This document shows, piece after piece, positions 1-11,900 of a stretch of DNA of 64,000 nucleotides. The notes under the pieces were generated by a model that was given only the letters and a program-made list of their open reading frames with translations, did no database searches and was not told where the DNA came from. Origin of the DNA: Anaspis maculata (lineage: Eukaryota > Arthropoda > Insecta > Coleoptera > Scraptiidae); the NCBI GenBank assembly GCA_949128115.1, contig OX421968.1, positions 55,011,423 through 55,075,422 on the forward strand, in the 5' to 3' direction. Within the stretch, counting starts at the first letter, position 1; every line of letters starts with the position of its first letter. The translations under genes were made by a program, and so were the position numbers.

Positions 1-637
1 TTCTTGGTCTGGCCTGGGTGTTGTGTTGTCCATAATTTATGCTTATAAATAATGCATTTCTTAGGTTTTTAATGAGGTAATTGAAGTGGAGAAACTTTCA
101 TGGCTTGAAGATAAGCTGATGAAGAGAAAAACATTTATTTATTGGTGTTCAAGAAAAAATCGCAAAGCTTGGCAGCGAAATACCGCTTTTCTTGAACTAC
201 GCTTCAGAGTTTTCATTGGGTTTGTTCCATCAGAAATCCCAAACTAGTCACCGACAGTTTGCAAACTGTAAGCAATACGCATGCCTTACTTCGGACCAGT
301 CTCCGACTGGCTGCTGCTCGTTGATGGAACAGCAAACCGTCAATCACGGCTATTGGCTAGGTACCTAAAAAAATTCGAAAAATCGATGATTTTCAACTTT
401 TGAAGATATTGAGGGGTGCCGGGACGTCGCCCCCCTCTTATTTTTGTTATTTCAAGTGATTTTGAGGAACTTTTTTTTTCCTCCGGTCATTCAACGTCGA
501 CGTACTTTCGCAACGAGGCCTGAGGGCGCTGACAGACCTGAGCCTCTGCCAGGTCTAGCAACCTAGTTAACGCACGAACGTACTTTTTTTTGTTCGAATC
601 GAATTATGCGAACGTAAGTTCTTTCAGAGGGACTGTG
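1..637. other. No gene recognised; SINE tail scrap
   Basis: No convincing exon was seen on either strand. Positions 488-519 resemble the tail of the tRNA-derived SINE family found at 3930, 35664 and 58403, sharing the phrase around GCAACGAGGC. The rest is AT-rich. It may be intron or upstream sequence of Ptp99A, but nothing in the sequence proves that. Confidence 0.4.
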
Positions 638-644
638 AACCTTT

Positions 645-802
645 TTAAGGTGCGTTCAGTCAGCTTATTTAGACGCAAGTTTTGATTGTAGCCGTAAGCG
701 CTGCATCGCTTATACGCTGTCATGAGGAGGCTGGTTCATAAGAGCCAATGAGCGTCGTTGCGCTTGCGACGCGGCTAAATAAGCTGACTGAACGCACCTT
801 AA
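645..802. mobile_element. MITE family A, copy 1 (about 155 bp palindrome)
   Basis: The ends are inverted copies starting AAGGTGCGTTCAGTCAGCTT and continuing through the phrase TTTAG.CGCAAGTTT. The interior holds a second inverted pair around GCGCTTACG/CGTCGTTGCGC. No coding capacity. A second copy lies at 10584-10751. TTAA occurs at both outer ends here, but the true target duplication is unclear. Confidence 0.85.
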
Positions 803-1011
803 AATTGAAACTTGCGGCTAAAGGTGGATTTATGTTCGCAAAAAATTAGAATAAAAATAAGAAAATGTTGAAAATGAACTTTCAGATACAAGCGTTTATG
901 CTCCAAAGTTGAATATTTCCAGCTTAAATAAGCTGACTAAATTCACCAATACTACTACACCATGCGTGCATTTGTTCTATTCACATTTGCGCAAGTGTGC
1001 GAAACCACTGT

Positions 1012-2529
1012 TAAGCGCGATTTATAGATTGACGCCCGCCCGTCTCACCGTTAAACGCTAGACGTAAGACACAAGACGTTCAAGATGAACTGCTGGTGAC
1101 GTATGGTGCTGTTTATAGTTTGGCGCTCGCCCTGCAACGCGCTACCCGTAAGACGCCCGCCCGTGAAAAGATGACCATCTTTCATCTTTTACGTCTAGCG
1201 GCTAGCGGGCAGCCAATCAGAAAGCACCACCCCAACAGCAAGTCTGCTGATCATTGATTATTTCTGTTTTGTTAACACAAAATTATTGATTCAGAAAGTT
1301 CTATCTCGTCAACTTATTTTCAACTATAACATACAGGGTGTTCCATTTTTGCGCTATAACAAAAAAAGATATGTTTTTAAATAAAATGCCCCACTTTTGG
1401 CTTTATTTTCTTATTCAGCTTTTCAAGTTCTATTATAAGTGTATTTTTGTTTTTTTAATTTTTGGCAGTGCTACCAACTAAGAAAAATTGAGTTTTTCAA
1501 TAATTTCAAGGTTTATTTTGAAAAATCGTAGAGACCTCGTTGTTTGGAATTGAGGGATGAAATTTGACATAACAATAGTCGAATAGAAGATGAATAACTT
1601 CATGATAAGAAAAACTCGAGATTCAGTAATACATAGTGTGCAGAATTTTTTTTCGAACTTCGTCAATTTCAAAGTGCCATAAGTCATTCCATTCGAATAG
1701 AATGCCCTTTATTCAATATTTCAATCTCACCATTCGATAGCTTTTTTCTCCTCTCTCATTTTTACTATTAGTACCCTACCCTTAAATCTCATAATTTCTG
1801 AAATAATTGATAATTTTGATTAAAATTGCAGTTCCACTTCAAAAAAATGACTTATGGCACTTTGAAATTGGCGAAGTTCGAAAAAAAATTGGGCACACCT
1901 GTGTCACTGAATCTCAAGTTTTTTGTCATGAAGTTATTCATCTTCTATTCGACTATTGTTGTGTCAAGTTTCATATCTTAATTCCAAAAAACGAGGCCCT
2001 CACGATTTTTCAAAATGAACCTTGAAATTAAAAAAAAATCGATTTTTAATTTCTAGTTGGTAGCACTGTCACAAACTGGAAAAACAAAAAAAAACTTCTA
2101 ATAGAACTTGAAAAGCTGAGGAAGAAAATAAAACATCTGAAAAATATATATTTTTTTGTTATAGCACAAAAATGGACCACACTATAGTTGAAAATAATTT
2201 TGCGAGATGAAACTTTTTGAATCAAGTAGATTTATGTGTTACACCTTTTCCTCTATCTTGTAAGGGAACGGCGCTAGGAAAGCTTGACGTTCTGTTGAAG
2301 GACCCTGTATAACCAAAAAATCCAGTTCCGACGCCGATCTACGATGGACTCCCTGGACATGCCATTATTGATCGAGTCAATCGCCAAATACTTGACTAAT
2401 TTGCGCATGCTTATGGGTAACGTAACGACGTTCTATAAATTGGCCAAAATATTTACGGGCTATGGATTACGGTTAACGGGTAGCGGCTTACGGTGAGACG
2501 GGCGGGCGTCAATCTATAAATCGCGCTTT
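1012..2529. mobile_element. Large palindromic (foldback) element P1, 1.5 kb
   Basis: The outer ends are inverted copies: AAGCGCGATTTATAGATTGA at the left, and the reverse complement at 2505-2529, continuing through CGCCCGCCCGTCTCACCG. A second, inner inverted pair at about 1330-1690 and 1835-2200 carries CAGGGTGTTCCATTTTTG and a shared AT-rich passage. The centre lies near 1760. Short open frames inside it are mirror images and do not look like genes. The inner pair has mariner-like CAGGGTGT ends, so this may be one palindrome nested in another. Confidence 0.8.
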
Positions 2530-2539
2530 AGTCCGCGAG

Positions 2540-3620
2540 CAACACTAGTCTTTTTCGAGCGAGTAACTTTTTGTAACCGGTTGGTTATTAGCGGTCGACA
2601 TTTAATTGACAGATACTGTCATTTTTTTGACATCTGACATTTCTCGCTAAAACGTTGCGGTTATAACTTTGGTTATCAGCATTTGGCGGGAAAAGAGGGA
2701 CTGCATGATAGCTTCAAATAGTTACGTACTTGTACTTGTCTCTGTTACATATACCGTGTACTTGAACCATTCGTAATCTAGGATAGCTTTGAAGGTGAAA
2801 AATTCAGTCATTCAGCCAATCCAGTCACTTGAATCGATGAACATATCGTTTATATCGTTTCCAAAGTCACCCGGGTGGGCCCCAATCAGGGCCCTGATTA
2901 CGAATTTTGTGGATCACACGTGTATCGTGATCACATCACACATACAATTTCTATGAAATCCTGTTCGTTTTCTTGTTCATGGTGTAATACCGAAGGAATA
3001 ATGAATAGTTATATTGAACTGAATTGAAAATCGACTTTTCATATTTCTACTATATAAATATAGGAGGTATGACAAGTACTTTCAGGATAAAACCACCATC
3101 AGGCGGCCATCGGACATCTGAATTACCCGATGTTCTTGTGGGTCCATCGCAGATGAGTTCATCGTCTTCGATTCTTCTCGTCGCCAAGTCAAGTTGTCAA
3201 GTTTTTGAGGTTAGGTTAGGTACGTTTCACATTTGGAAATTCTGGACCGCTGCTTGTTTCAAATTCATATCTGTTGCCGCCACAATTTGTTCCCCCACCA
3301 TAACAATAACCAGCCTCATGACCAGGTTATAAAGGACGTTTTCCATTTACCGACACAAGTCGACTTGTGTCGACACAAATCGACACAAATGCGTTCCATT
3401 TGATCTGTGTTCCTTTGTGTCGTCGACACAAGCTAACACAAGCTGACACAAACCGACACAAATGTTTTAAATGGAAAGCGCTCATCATGTATAACCGGTG
3501 ATGATATCAAAATGGCGGCACTTCCTTTACCGCTTATATAACCAATCCTCGCTCAAACGTCAAATTCTATAACCAAGTGTAACCGGTCATGAACGGTTAT
3601 TCGCTCGAAAAAGACCAAAG
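2540..3620. mobile_element. Probable inverted-repeat DNA element P2
   Basis: GTCTTTTTCGAGCGAGTAAC near 2548 is mirrored by GTTATTCGCTCGAAAAAGAC at 3594-3613, and both ends carry TAACCGGT motifs nearby. It begins about 10 bp after P1, so the two were inserted side by side or one within the other. No transposase frame was recognised. The 102-codon open frame near 3024 has no recognisable protein character. Confidence 0.55.
3336..3490. repeat. Short inverted-repeat element with GACACAA array
   Basis: ACGTTTTCCATTTA at the left is mirrored by TAAATGGAAAGCGCTC at the right. The interior holds about nine degenerate copies of (C)GACACAA in direct and inverted orientation between 3350 and 3465. The repeated octamer could be a protein-binding array, but that is inference. 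It sits inside P2. Confidence 0.6.
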
Positions 3621-3929
3621 TTCGTGAGGGAGCAAATACTCAGGACGCACCTTATTGCGCAATAGGTCTTTTCATGAAGTCTCGAGCGCATGCTCTCATG
3701 CTCACGTTCCTTGCCGGTTGGCAAACAACGGGGTCGTACCTTTGAAACGTTGGCTCGAACTGGGATGGCTCGAATGCCGTAACTTAACAGAGAGCTTAGC
3801 GTGCTTGCCTACTCGAACTGTCAAATCTTGCGCATGCCTACCGAAACACAAAATCATGTGGACATTGCGGACAAATGCACGCATGGTGTGTGAGAAGTGC
3901 ACGCAGTGCAAAGGCACAGAGCCCGTTCA

Positions 3930-4262
3930 GAAGAAGAGTTCATGTTCACGACGCAGAAGTCGGTCCGAACAAACGTTCTTGCGCAAGCAAATGCTGAGGT
4001 CTGCACGCACCTCAACGCCGACGCAGGTTAATGCTTTCCTTTCCTATACCGTAAATTTGACATAATCCCTGTGTACAGGGTAGGGATCTTGAACGACCAC
4101 CAGCATCACATGGGGTCGGCACCATCGTTCAGATTTTACGTGCCAATGCGACACACAACGCGCGCCTTTCATTAATCAAGCATTCCATTGAAGTCAAGGA
4201 ACTCATATTTTCCCCCTTCGGGCTGAGGATTTAACCACCCGCCCAAACCGAGCACAACCGAA
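3930..4262 (-). mobile_element. tRNA-derived SINE family S, degenerate copy
   Basis: On the minus strand this shares the body of the SINE at 35664, including GATGGTGCCGACCCCATG and GGAAAGCATTAACC. The tRNA-like head is decayed: the B box region reads GGTTAAATCC, not GGTTCGAGTCC. The 136-codon open frame over this region on the plus strand is an artefact of the SINE and its flank. Confidence 0.65.
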
Positions 4263-4574
4263 TTACGCGTGAAACCATTGCTCTACGAGCTCCTTAGGAA
4301 CGAGTTTGTGATAGACTAATCGGTAAAAATTATCAATCAGTGAGTGTGCACTGAATTTCTGTTCACGATACAGAGTGAGTGACATCAAAAAAGTCCTCTA
4401 TTGGTCCCTAAAATAATTTAGAACAAGATACGACTCTTCTCGTTTTCATGGAATTTCTGAGACAATGTATCACCCTATTTATTGTGATAAATTGCTATAA
4501 AAAAACCTACCATTTCACAGACTCGCCAATAGGTACAAATAATTTCAAACTCTGTAACAATGATTATTATTATC
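4263..4574. other. Unannotated AT-rich stretch
   Basis: Nothing recognisable was seen up to the hAT-like element. The last eight bases, TTATTATC, are the left target duplication of that element. Confidence 0.5.
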
Positions 4575-4793
4575 TAGTGATGTAAGACATTTTAAAAAAT
4601 GTCTAAATATGCCCGGACAATAATTGTCCTTATGTGTCCGGTACACCTGATATTTATCAGGACAATTTTGAAATTGTCCAATATTGCACGAATACGACTA
4701 CGCCATCCATGAGGTATATTAAACTAAACTATAGCGGTATTCCCAGGTAATCGCAAATAATTTTTGCTACCTGTCTTTCGAGTCAATTATTTA

Positions 4794-4826
4794 GATGGAT
4801 AGATAGATAGATAGATAGATAGATAA
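4794..4826. repeat. GATA microsatellite
   Basis: About seven tandem GATA units lie inside the hAT-like element. Confidence 0.95.
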
Positions 4827-4924
4827 TTTTTATTCTCCATAATTAGAATTACAGGCGATTTGCATATTTAGGTTATTCATGGCGATTTGCCCAAAGTGTT
4901 TTCATTTGAATATTTGCGGAAATG

Positions 4925-5735
4925 GTCAAAAATAGTAGTTTACAATACGAGTTGGACTTTAATGTGTGGTTTTTAAATAATGGCCTGAAACTAAACTGTG
5001 ATAAATCTGTGATAGTAAAGTTTAACTGTACTTAAGAAAGATATCCGAGTAGTATATTAGTTAGAGGGGATGGGAACAGTTTGAGACATGTGAGTGAAAC
5101 GCGATTTCTGGGAATCACCATAGATGAAGAATGCAGGTGGGATTCGTATGTAAGTAGTCCCTGTAAAATGGTCGCAACGTGCTATGCATTAAAGAGATTG
5201 AGAGCTTATGTTGATGTTCATGTGCCGAAGTTGTATTATTATGCTTATTTTCACTCCATTGTTTCCTACGGTACTCTGGTGTGGGGTGCATCCGCCGGAA
5301 TATCGAGGATTCTCAGGATGCAGAAGAGGGCATTAAGAGCAATTCTGAAAATGAGTCCGCGACAGAGCTGCAGGGGGGTTTTTGAGAGCATGCAAATCAT
5401 GACTATCCCTGGTATATTTGCGTATCAGGTATTGTGCTACATCAGAAAACACGCTAAAGACTTCAATCTTTTGAGCAGACATCACACCTATTGAGTCCTT
5501 GGGCATAGGTTGACGCATTATGAAAGGAGCCCTTTGTATGTTGGTATAAAGTTGTACAACAAACTGCCGGGGTCAGTCAGACGTCTCAATTTGCGTGAAT
5601 TCAAAGCAACATTAAGGACACGGTTTGTGGGTGCAGCCTATTACAGTCACGCAGAAATGTTGGCAGATCCTGATTTCTGTCGTCAGATTTCTCTGTGTTT
5701 TTTTTTCTTCATGATTTTGATGATTCTATCATAAT
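4925..5735 (+). pseudogene. LINE reverse transcriptase C-terminal fragment
   Basis: The translation shows the C-terminal part of a non-LTR reverse transcriptase: a thumb-like WFLNNGLKLNCDKS piece, then FLGITIDEECRWDSYVSS, then PRQSCRGVFESMQI and a tail with KLYNKLPGSVRRL. Stop codons follow residues near 5033 and 5492, and the tail sits in another frame. It is therefore a dead relic. It resembles the 48042-49392 LINE (PRETCQGVF at the same place) and belongs to the CR1/Jockey-like group. It lies within the hAT-like element. Confidence 0.8.
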
Positions 5736-5976
5736 TACTATTGTCAAGTTTGCACTGTGTTTGTCTACTGTTCGGTTTTGAATTTTTACATTTTGCTTGG
5801 ATGCCATCCACTTCCCCACATCCGCAATTATATTGTTTCTATGACTTGTCCCTATACATTTGTTGTATTGTCCAAAACGGGATCAAAAAATATTATTCTT
5901 GTGGTCTTGTGTGACGATACAACGATAAGAAATATGATGAAAAACCTATTTAAATTTTGTGTTACCTATGCATGTA

Positions 5977-6133
5977 CAGTCATTGCCCATTAAAAAGCGT
6001 ACAAGCTTTTGACACGGAGTGTACTGATTTGAATTATTTTGGTCTGGTGTCACAGTGACAAGGTAGCCAGAATTACTCAAATCAGTACACTCCGTGTCAA
6101 AAGCTTGTACGCGGTTTTTATGGGCAACGACCG
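5977..6133. mobile_element. 157 bp TA-flanked MITE
   Basis: CAGTCATTGCCC at the left is mirrored by GGGCAACGACCG at the right, and both are followed by long inverted arms including CGTACAAGCTTTTGACACGG. TA flanks both ends. This fits a mariner/Tc1-type MITE. It is nested in the hAT-like element. Confidence 0.8.
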
Positions 6134-6316
6134 TACACTGTGCAGTAACCAAAACCAAGGATCAAACCTAACATGTGACCCCTTATTTTAAAGGTCTTGG
6201 GCCCTAGAATCGATTCCTGTCATATTTGTCAATTTTCATTCTTGTCCATAATTGTCCGGACAATTGTTGGGCAATTGTTTAAGACGATCATAATTGTCCG
6301 GACATTTTACATCACA

Positions 6317-6826
6317 TTATTATCACATAAATTGATTTTTGCATTCGAGAAATTGTGCCGATCAGCTTTTAGAAGTGTTGTAGATACCACATCATTGATC
6401 GATCACAATACAGTGCACAAGTAGGTAGCTAAATTCGTAAGAATCAAGTATTTCTGATTTCAGTACCCTTAAGGCGCACTCAGAATTTTTGAATATGTGT
6501 CACAGGGGATCCTGATACACACGAACTTTTTTTTGGCCTTTCATCTTTTACTGCGTGAAGTCTTCTCCAAGACCTGAAAACAAATTTTCAGCTTTTTTCA
6601 TTCCCCGAAGAAAACTGCAAACAGCAGTTGGAACATCAGTCCAAAAGCTGGTAACATTGGCGACATGTTGGTGTGTACTGTGTAGGTACATAACTTGCTC
6701 AACATTGAAAACGTGTTGAGGTCCAAAATTTGACTGTACAGTGTACAGGGCGGTCCAGGTTAAACGTCATAAACTTTGGGAGGTGATAGAGAATCGAAAA
6801 CGAAAGCGACTCCCCCTTATCAAATA
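6317..6826. other. No feature recognised
   Basis: This is AT-rich sequence between two mobile elements. A short phrase with TGTACAGTGTACAGG at about 6729 suggests the edge of another repeat. No coding signal was seen. Confidence 0.4.
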
Positions 6827-7877
6827 AACTGCTGGACAACGAAGTCGGAAAAATGGTTCGACTTTGGAGACCAATATCTCCTGATTGTCGATTGCGATTT
6901 ACATTTTGTTGGTTGCGTCAACTAGCCTTATCTTTCCGTAGCCCATCTTGTAATAGTGAATGTTGAGAAACTTCATGTAAATTTTCTACAGGGTGATACG
7001 TAAAATGGTGCAAAATTGCAACACTTCATCGTACCCCCCTTTTCCAAAAAAATATTTTCCCAATATTCTAATACAAAAATCATGAAGTGTGGTGTTTTAC
7101 CTCGAAACGGTTTCGGAATTACCCGGATTGGAAGTCGAACATTGAAGATAAAAATTTTTATGTTCAATGTTGCAGATTTACGAAACTCAGACATAGCACA
7201 AGCACAAAAAGTATAACGTCCGAGGAGGTTTACTTTACTCGGAAACTGAAGTTTTACATCGTTACCATGTTCAGGGGCTCAAACTTGCAAATAGAACATG
7301 TTTCACATCTAAAATTCTGATGAAATTCTGACGAAATTCAACGTACGAAAAACAGGCAATGACAACCACTTGAAAAAATGCAGGCCTGCTTGGCCCCACA
7401 CCAAATATTCGGGTTGTGTTGAGAATAAAATTGTCCTGGACTGTTGTACGAACAATCTTGCTCAATGTCAACATACATTATTCAAAAGTCACCTAGTCTC
7501 GCGTGCCAACAAGGCAAATCTGTAACATTCAACATAAAAATTTATATCTTCAATGTTAGACTTCCAACTTGGGTAAATCCAAAACCGTTTCGAGATAATA
7601 CACTACACTTCATAATTTTTGTATTAGAATACATGAACACAAAATTTTTGACAAATGGGGGTACGATGAAGTCGGTGCAATTTTGCAGCATTTTACGTAT
7701 CACCCTGTAGAAATGTTACATGAAGTTTTTCAACATTCACCTTCAGAGGATAGGTTACGGAAACATCAGGCTTATCAACACAACAAACAAATGGAAATCG
7801 CATTTGGCAATCAGAAGTTATTGGTCTTCAAAGTCGAACCATTTTTCCGATACCGACAACTTCGTTGTCCAGCAGTT
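6827..7877. mobile_element. Palindromic element P3 (AACTGC family, uninterrupted copy)
   Basis: AACTGCTGGACAACGAAG at the left is mirrored by CTTCGTTGTCCAGCAGTT at the right, both flanked by TA. The arms contain ACAGGGTGATACGTAAAATG and GGAAGTC.AACATTGAAGAT. The loop, about 7165-7540, is single copy within this element. P3 is the intact counterpart of P13 (55211-58250) and supplies the empty sites for two insertions there. All open frames inside are mirror images of the arms. Confidence 0.85.
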
Positions 7878-8404
7878 TAGATCTCGAAAGTGCCTAATAA
7901 CGGAAATTGTAGCCCTTTAAAGTTGGAAACCCGAAAACACCCTTTTCAAGGGCCTAAAAATTAGAATCCAAGAAAACTCATGATTTGAAATAGGTTTTCT
8001 GGGTGTTTTCAGTCGAGAACCCACTATCTTTACTGAGAAGCATCAGGTTTTCAGAAAATAAAATTTTTAGGCTCTTAGAAGTATTTTTGAGATGTTTCTC
8101 AAAGTTTCAAAGTCCAGATATCTAGAAAACGAAGACTCCAATAAAAATCTTACTTGAGTAATTTTTTTAAATTGAACCGAATAAATAATGAAAATATCAA
8201 CAACTATTTTCGAAAATTATCGGGGGGGGGGGGCGGCTTCTTAGTATCTACGCCTGGGAAATTTTGATGGAATGCGAGAAAGTCCCTCTCATTTATCATC
8301 ATCACCTATAAAAATTAATGACGTCCTACCTGCATCTTTCACATAAAAACGAAATGACTTTGAATCTCGGTCATCGATTTAAAATTTCTTTGCTGTGTCT
8401 GATG
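7878..8404. repeat. Truncated arm of a palindromic element
   Basis: The phrases TTTCTGGGTGTTTTCAG and AAAATTTTTAGGCTC also occur in the arms of P4 and P7, so this is half an element with no clear ends. A run of 13 G starts at 8222. No coding signal. Confidence 0.5.
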
Positions 8405-8406
8405 TA

Positions 8407-8615
8407 CAGTTGGGAGCGAAATGTTTCATACGGCACCGCTGGGAAGTTGGCTGGATTTCAGAAATGTTAGCTGCTTGGATTGTTCTTGAATGCCAGTTTT
8501 GATTAGAGATTGGTCGTGATCAAAACTGGCATTCAAGAACGATCCAAGCAGCTAACATTTCTGAAATCCAGCCGACTTCCTAGCGGTGCCGTATGAATCA
8601 TTTCGCTCCCAACTG
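8407..8615. mobile_element. 209 bp TA-flanked hairpin MITE beside a splice acceptor
   Basis: CAGTTGGGAGCGAAATG starts the left arm and its mirror ends the right arm. The arms are about 100 bp and nearly identical, with a short loop near 8510. TA flanks both ends. It lies in a Ptp99A intron and ends 44 bp before the exon at 8660, so a hairpin would sit next to or over the branch-point region. Confidence 0.9.
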
Positions 8616-8659
8616 TACCTATACCAAACTGCCGCTAATCAAATTTTCTTTCATTCCAG

Positions 8660-8913
8660 TACTCTGTAGAAAACGTAACAACGAATGCCGCGTACCAAGT
8701 TCAAGTTCAGGCGTCCACCATCAGCAATCGTACGAAACGGCTCATTTTCGGTTCCCTGTCTGAGCCGAAGACCGTCTATATGCAGTCGGACTGCGACAAG
8801 ATGCAGAAGTACATGCGACATACGACCCGCGAATTAAGCGCCGGCGTCTTGGCCGGGGTCATCTGTGCCGGATTCGCTTTCCTTTTTGCCGTTTCGGCGT
8901 TCGTTTTGTGGAG
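8660..8913 (+). CDS. Ptp99A: Ptp99A exon: FN3 end and transmembrane segment
   Basis: The acceptor is TTCATTCCAG and the donor is AG/GTAAAG, with end phase 2. It encodes the last strands of a fibronectin-III domain ([14 protein letters not shown]), then an extracellular stalk with a Cys, then a hydrophobic helix of about 23 residues ending in LW before basic residues in the next exon. Confidence 0.93.
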
Positions 8914-11900
8914 GTAAAGTTAATTGGTTTGACCCCTCTTGATTCAATTCAGGCAATTATGGCATCCTGTTTGTAAGTTTCGAGTTCATAAATGTTGTGC
9001 CTAATTCCAGGAAATGTTTCCGTGTCTCCTACTATTACTTGGACGACCCGCCTTGCTCGGTTCCTACCGCATCCCTGGACTGGAATGCACCCCCCGACGG
9101 CACCAGTGAGCACAAGGGGGCGATTCCAGTGCATCTGTTTCCAAAACACGTTGCGGAACTTCATGCAGACGGCGACATTGGATTCAGCAAAGAGTACGAA
9201 TCGATCCAAGCAGAGGCCACCATTGACGATCACTCCTCCGAACACTCGCAGCATCCTGACAATCGCGCCAAAAATAGATATCTCAATATAATTGCCTGTA
9301 AGTACTTCTCTTAGCGCATCTGAGATTGTATCAAAGACATGTACGTGTTTTTGCCAGTTAAAATATCAGTATTTATCATAGCGACTGATGCTAAGCGCGT
9401 CATACAGAAACATCCATCATTCACTTTGATGAAGCGTCCTCTTTGTTGTCTAACATAGCGCAGTGATGGGGCTTGCTGGTTCAAATTCTCCACTTTTCCC
9501 ACTACCATATTATGAAAATGACAAATGGCACTCCACTACCATATGCCTGCTGATCTACACCTATGACCTATGATGTACACTAAGCTCTACGTAAATGGTA
9601 CTTACTGGTGTTAGTCGATCTTCAAGATGTAACTTGTTCACATTTGCTAGGGGTTGTGGTGATGAAAAAATATCGGTATTTCGTTTGTCCTAATTTTTGC
9701 ACTGCTCTAATCGCGTTTGTTCCTTCCTAGATTTCTTTTTCATAATGAAAAACGAAGCAGATCAGCTTTTAGTATAGCTCGATTGTCACCTTACTATTGG
9801 CGATTGAGGGGGCTCTCCCACTGAAGCAGCAAGTAACTAGCAACCGGCAATAAGCTCACTACTTACTTAATTCCTTTTTCTCCTTTGGGGTCTCTTCTCC
9901 ATTGTCTCTCTCCTCCTCTCTACAGTCCCCGCACCTCAAACACTCTCCTGGTTATTCTATTTTCTTCCATTCTCTTGAGATGACCAAACCATCTTTACTG
10001 TCTTTTCTCTATTGTTCGATCCACAGGCCATCTGTCATTCTTAAGAATCTCATTTCTGTCACTTCAATTTTTCTTTTGTTTCTCTGTCAAAGTCCAAGAC
10101 TCAGACCCGTATGTCAATATTGGGGTAACGACTTTCTTGAATATCTCTGTTTTTGTGTCTTTTGGGAATTTCTTTGTTTCCTAGGAATGTGGTTTTTATG
10201 GAGTTGAATAGTCTTCCTGCTGCTGTGGTTCTCTCAATGATTTCTAAGTATTTGAATTTTTCGACTTGTTTCAGTTTTCCGTCCTTTAGCTCAATTGTGT
10301 GTTGTTTTTGTTTTTTTTTTCTTGTTAACGATTGTTTGCGTCTTACTCGATGTTCATCTTGTACTTGTTAAACTCGCTTTTGTATATCTACGTGTTTCTA
10401 TTCAGTGTTTCTTCCTTTTTTACGATTATAAGCATATCGTCGGCGTACCATATTTCGGGGATCTTGATCCTTTGCATCTTTCAGTAGCCTATGTCGTATT
10501 GTCTTGCATTCTTTCTTGTTCCTTTTATAGCCTCGTCCAGTACTACAGGAAAGAGCATTTGGCTTAGTATGCATCCCTGTCTTAAGGTGCGTTCAGTCAG
10601 CTTATTTAGCCGCAAGTTTTAATTTTAGTCGCAAGCGCAGCGACGTCCATTGGCTCTTACGAACCAGCCTCTTCAGAACAGCCAATAAGCGGTGCAGCGC
10701 TTACGACTAAAACTGAAACTTGCGGCTAAATAAGCTGACTGAACACACCTTTATCCTTTCGTTGTCTCGAACATTTGAGATGTTTCATGTTTCGATCTTA
10801 CGTATGTAGTTTGTCATTTTTCTATACAGACTTTGAATGCTCTCTACTGTATTTTGCTGTAGTGTCTTCCACATATCGATTCTGTCGAAAGCCTTTGCAA
10901 ATCCACGAAACAGGTGTAGGTGCATGTACTGACACTCCCTCTCGTATGACTTTTTCCGTTATTTGTCTCAAAATGAAGATGGCATCGTGTAAGCCTCTGT
11001 TCGGTCTGAAACCGAATTGTGTGTCTTCAAGTGTCTCCTCCAGTCGATCTCTCAGTCTTTTTTTTCAATATTCTGGCGGATATCTTTGTTGCATTGCTGA
11101 CCAGTGTAATTGCTCTATAATTAATTGTGACATTCTTGAGTGTCTCCTTTTTTGTATATCGGTCTTATGATACCTATTTGCCATTCCTGGGGTGCTCTTC
11201 CGTTTCATTATGGTGTTAATGCTTCTTCTTAGATCTTCGAGTGCTTCGTCTGTCAATGCTTTCAACATCTCATTTGTTATCTTGTCGTATCCCGGTGCTT
11301 TTCCTAGTTCAGCTTTCCTTATTGTCTCTAGTAGTTCTTGTTCTGCAATTTCCTCATTTTGTTTTTTTTTCCCGTGCTGTTTCCTTTTGTGGTGTATTTT
11401 CTCCGGTTATTTCTTGTGATACATCTGCTCCTTCTAGTAGCTCTTTAAAGTATTCTCTCCATCTTTCCATTATCTGCTCTTCATCTCCAACAGTGTTTCC
11501 TGTTTGTTTTTCAAGTTCTTCAGCACTGTATTTTTCTTTTGCCTCATTTCATTATCACCTAATAATGATGGTTTTCAATTTCGGATCCTCTTCTTACTCT
11601 TACGTCTGTCACATCATTCCATATATTTTTGTTTACCAGAAAATGATCGATTATCGATTTCTCGATCCTACTTTGTGCGTCGATCGTAATTTTATGTATA
11701 AATTAATTTTTTTTTAAATTAATGTTTTCCTCCTTCTCGGCTTATCAGTGCCATAGGAGTTTTTGCGCCTTTTATTGATAACAGTGAATTATTACATAGG
11801 AATTACAATATACGCAAATTTTTCAACAAACACAAAACATCCATGACTTACCGGGATTCGAACCCGCGCCATCCGCACCACAGACGGCAGACAACCGACT

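Larger units (their letters stand above)
4575..6316. mobile_element. hAT-like non-autonomous element with 8 bp TSD
   Basis: The left end reads TAGTGATGTAAGACATTTT. The right end, reverse complemented, reads TGTGATGTAAAATGTCCGG. Both sides are flanked by TTATTATC (4567-4574 and 6317-6324). An 8 bp duplication with a TAGTG-type end is the known signature of hAT transposons. Subterminal copies of AATTGTCC/GGACAATT occur at both ends. No hAT transposase is present; the interior holds a LINE fragment and a MITE. Confidence 0.75.

Noticed and set aside
3024..3332. 102-codon open frame
   Set aside because: No motif, lies inside an inverted-repeat element, and composition is not protein-like.
3655..4065. 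136-codon open frame as a Cys-containing gene
   Set aside because: It runs into SINE sequence, shows no family motif, and its Cys positions are not patterned.
10160..11717. Plus-strand open frames rich in Ser, Phe and Leu
   Set aside because: They are antisense shadows of the minus-strand LINE reverse transcriptase.
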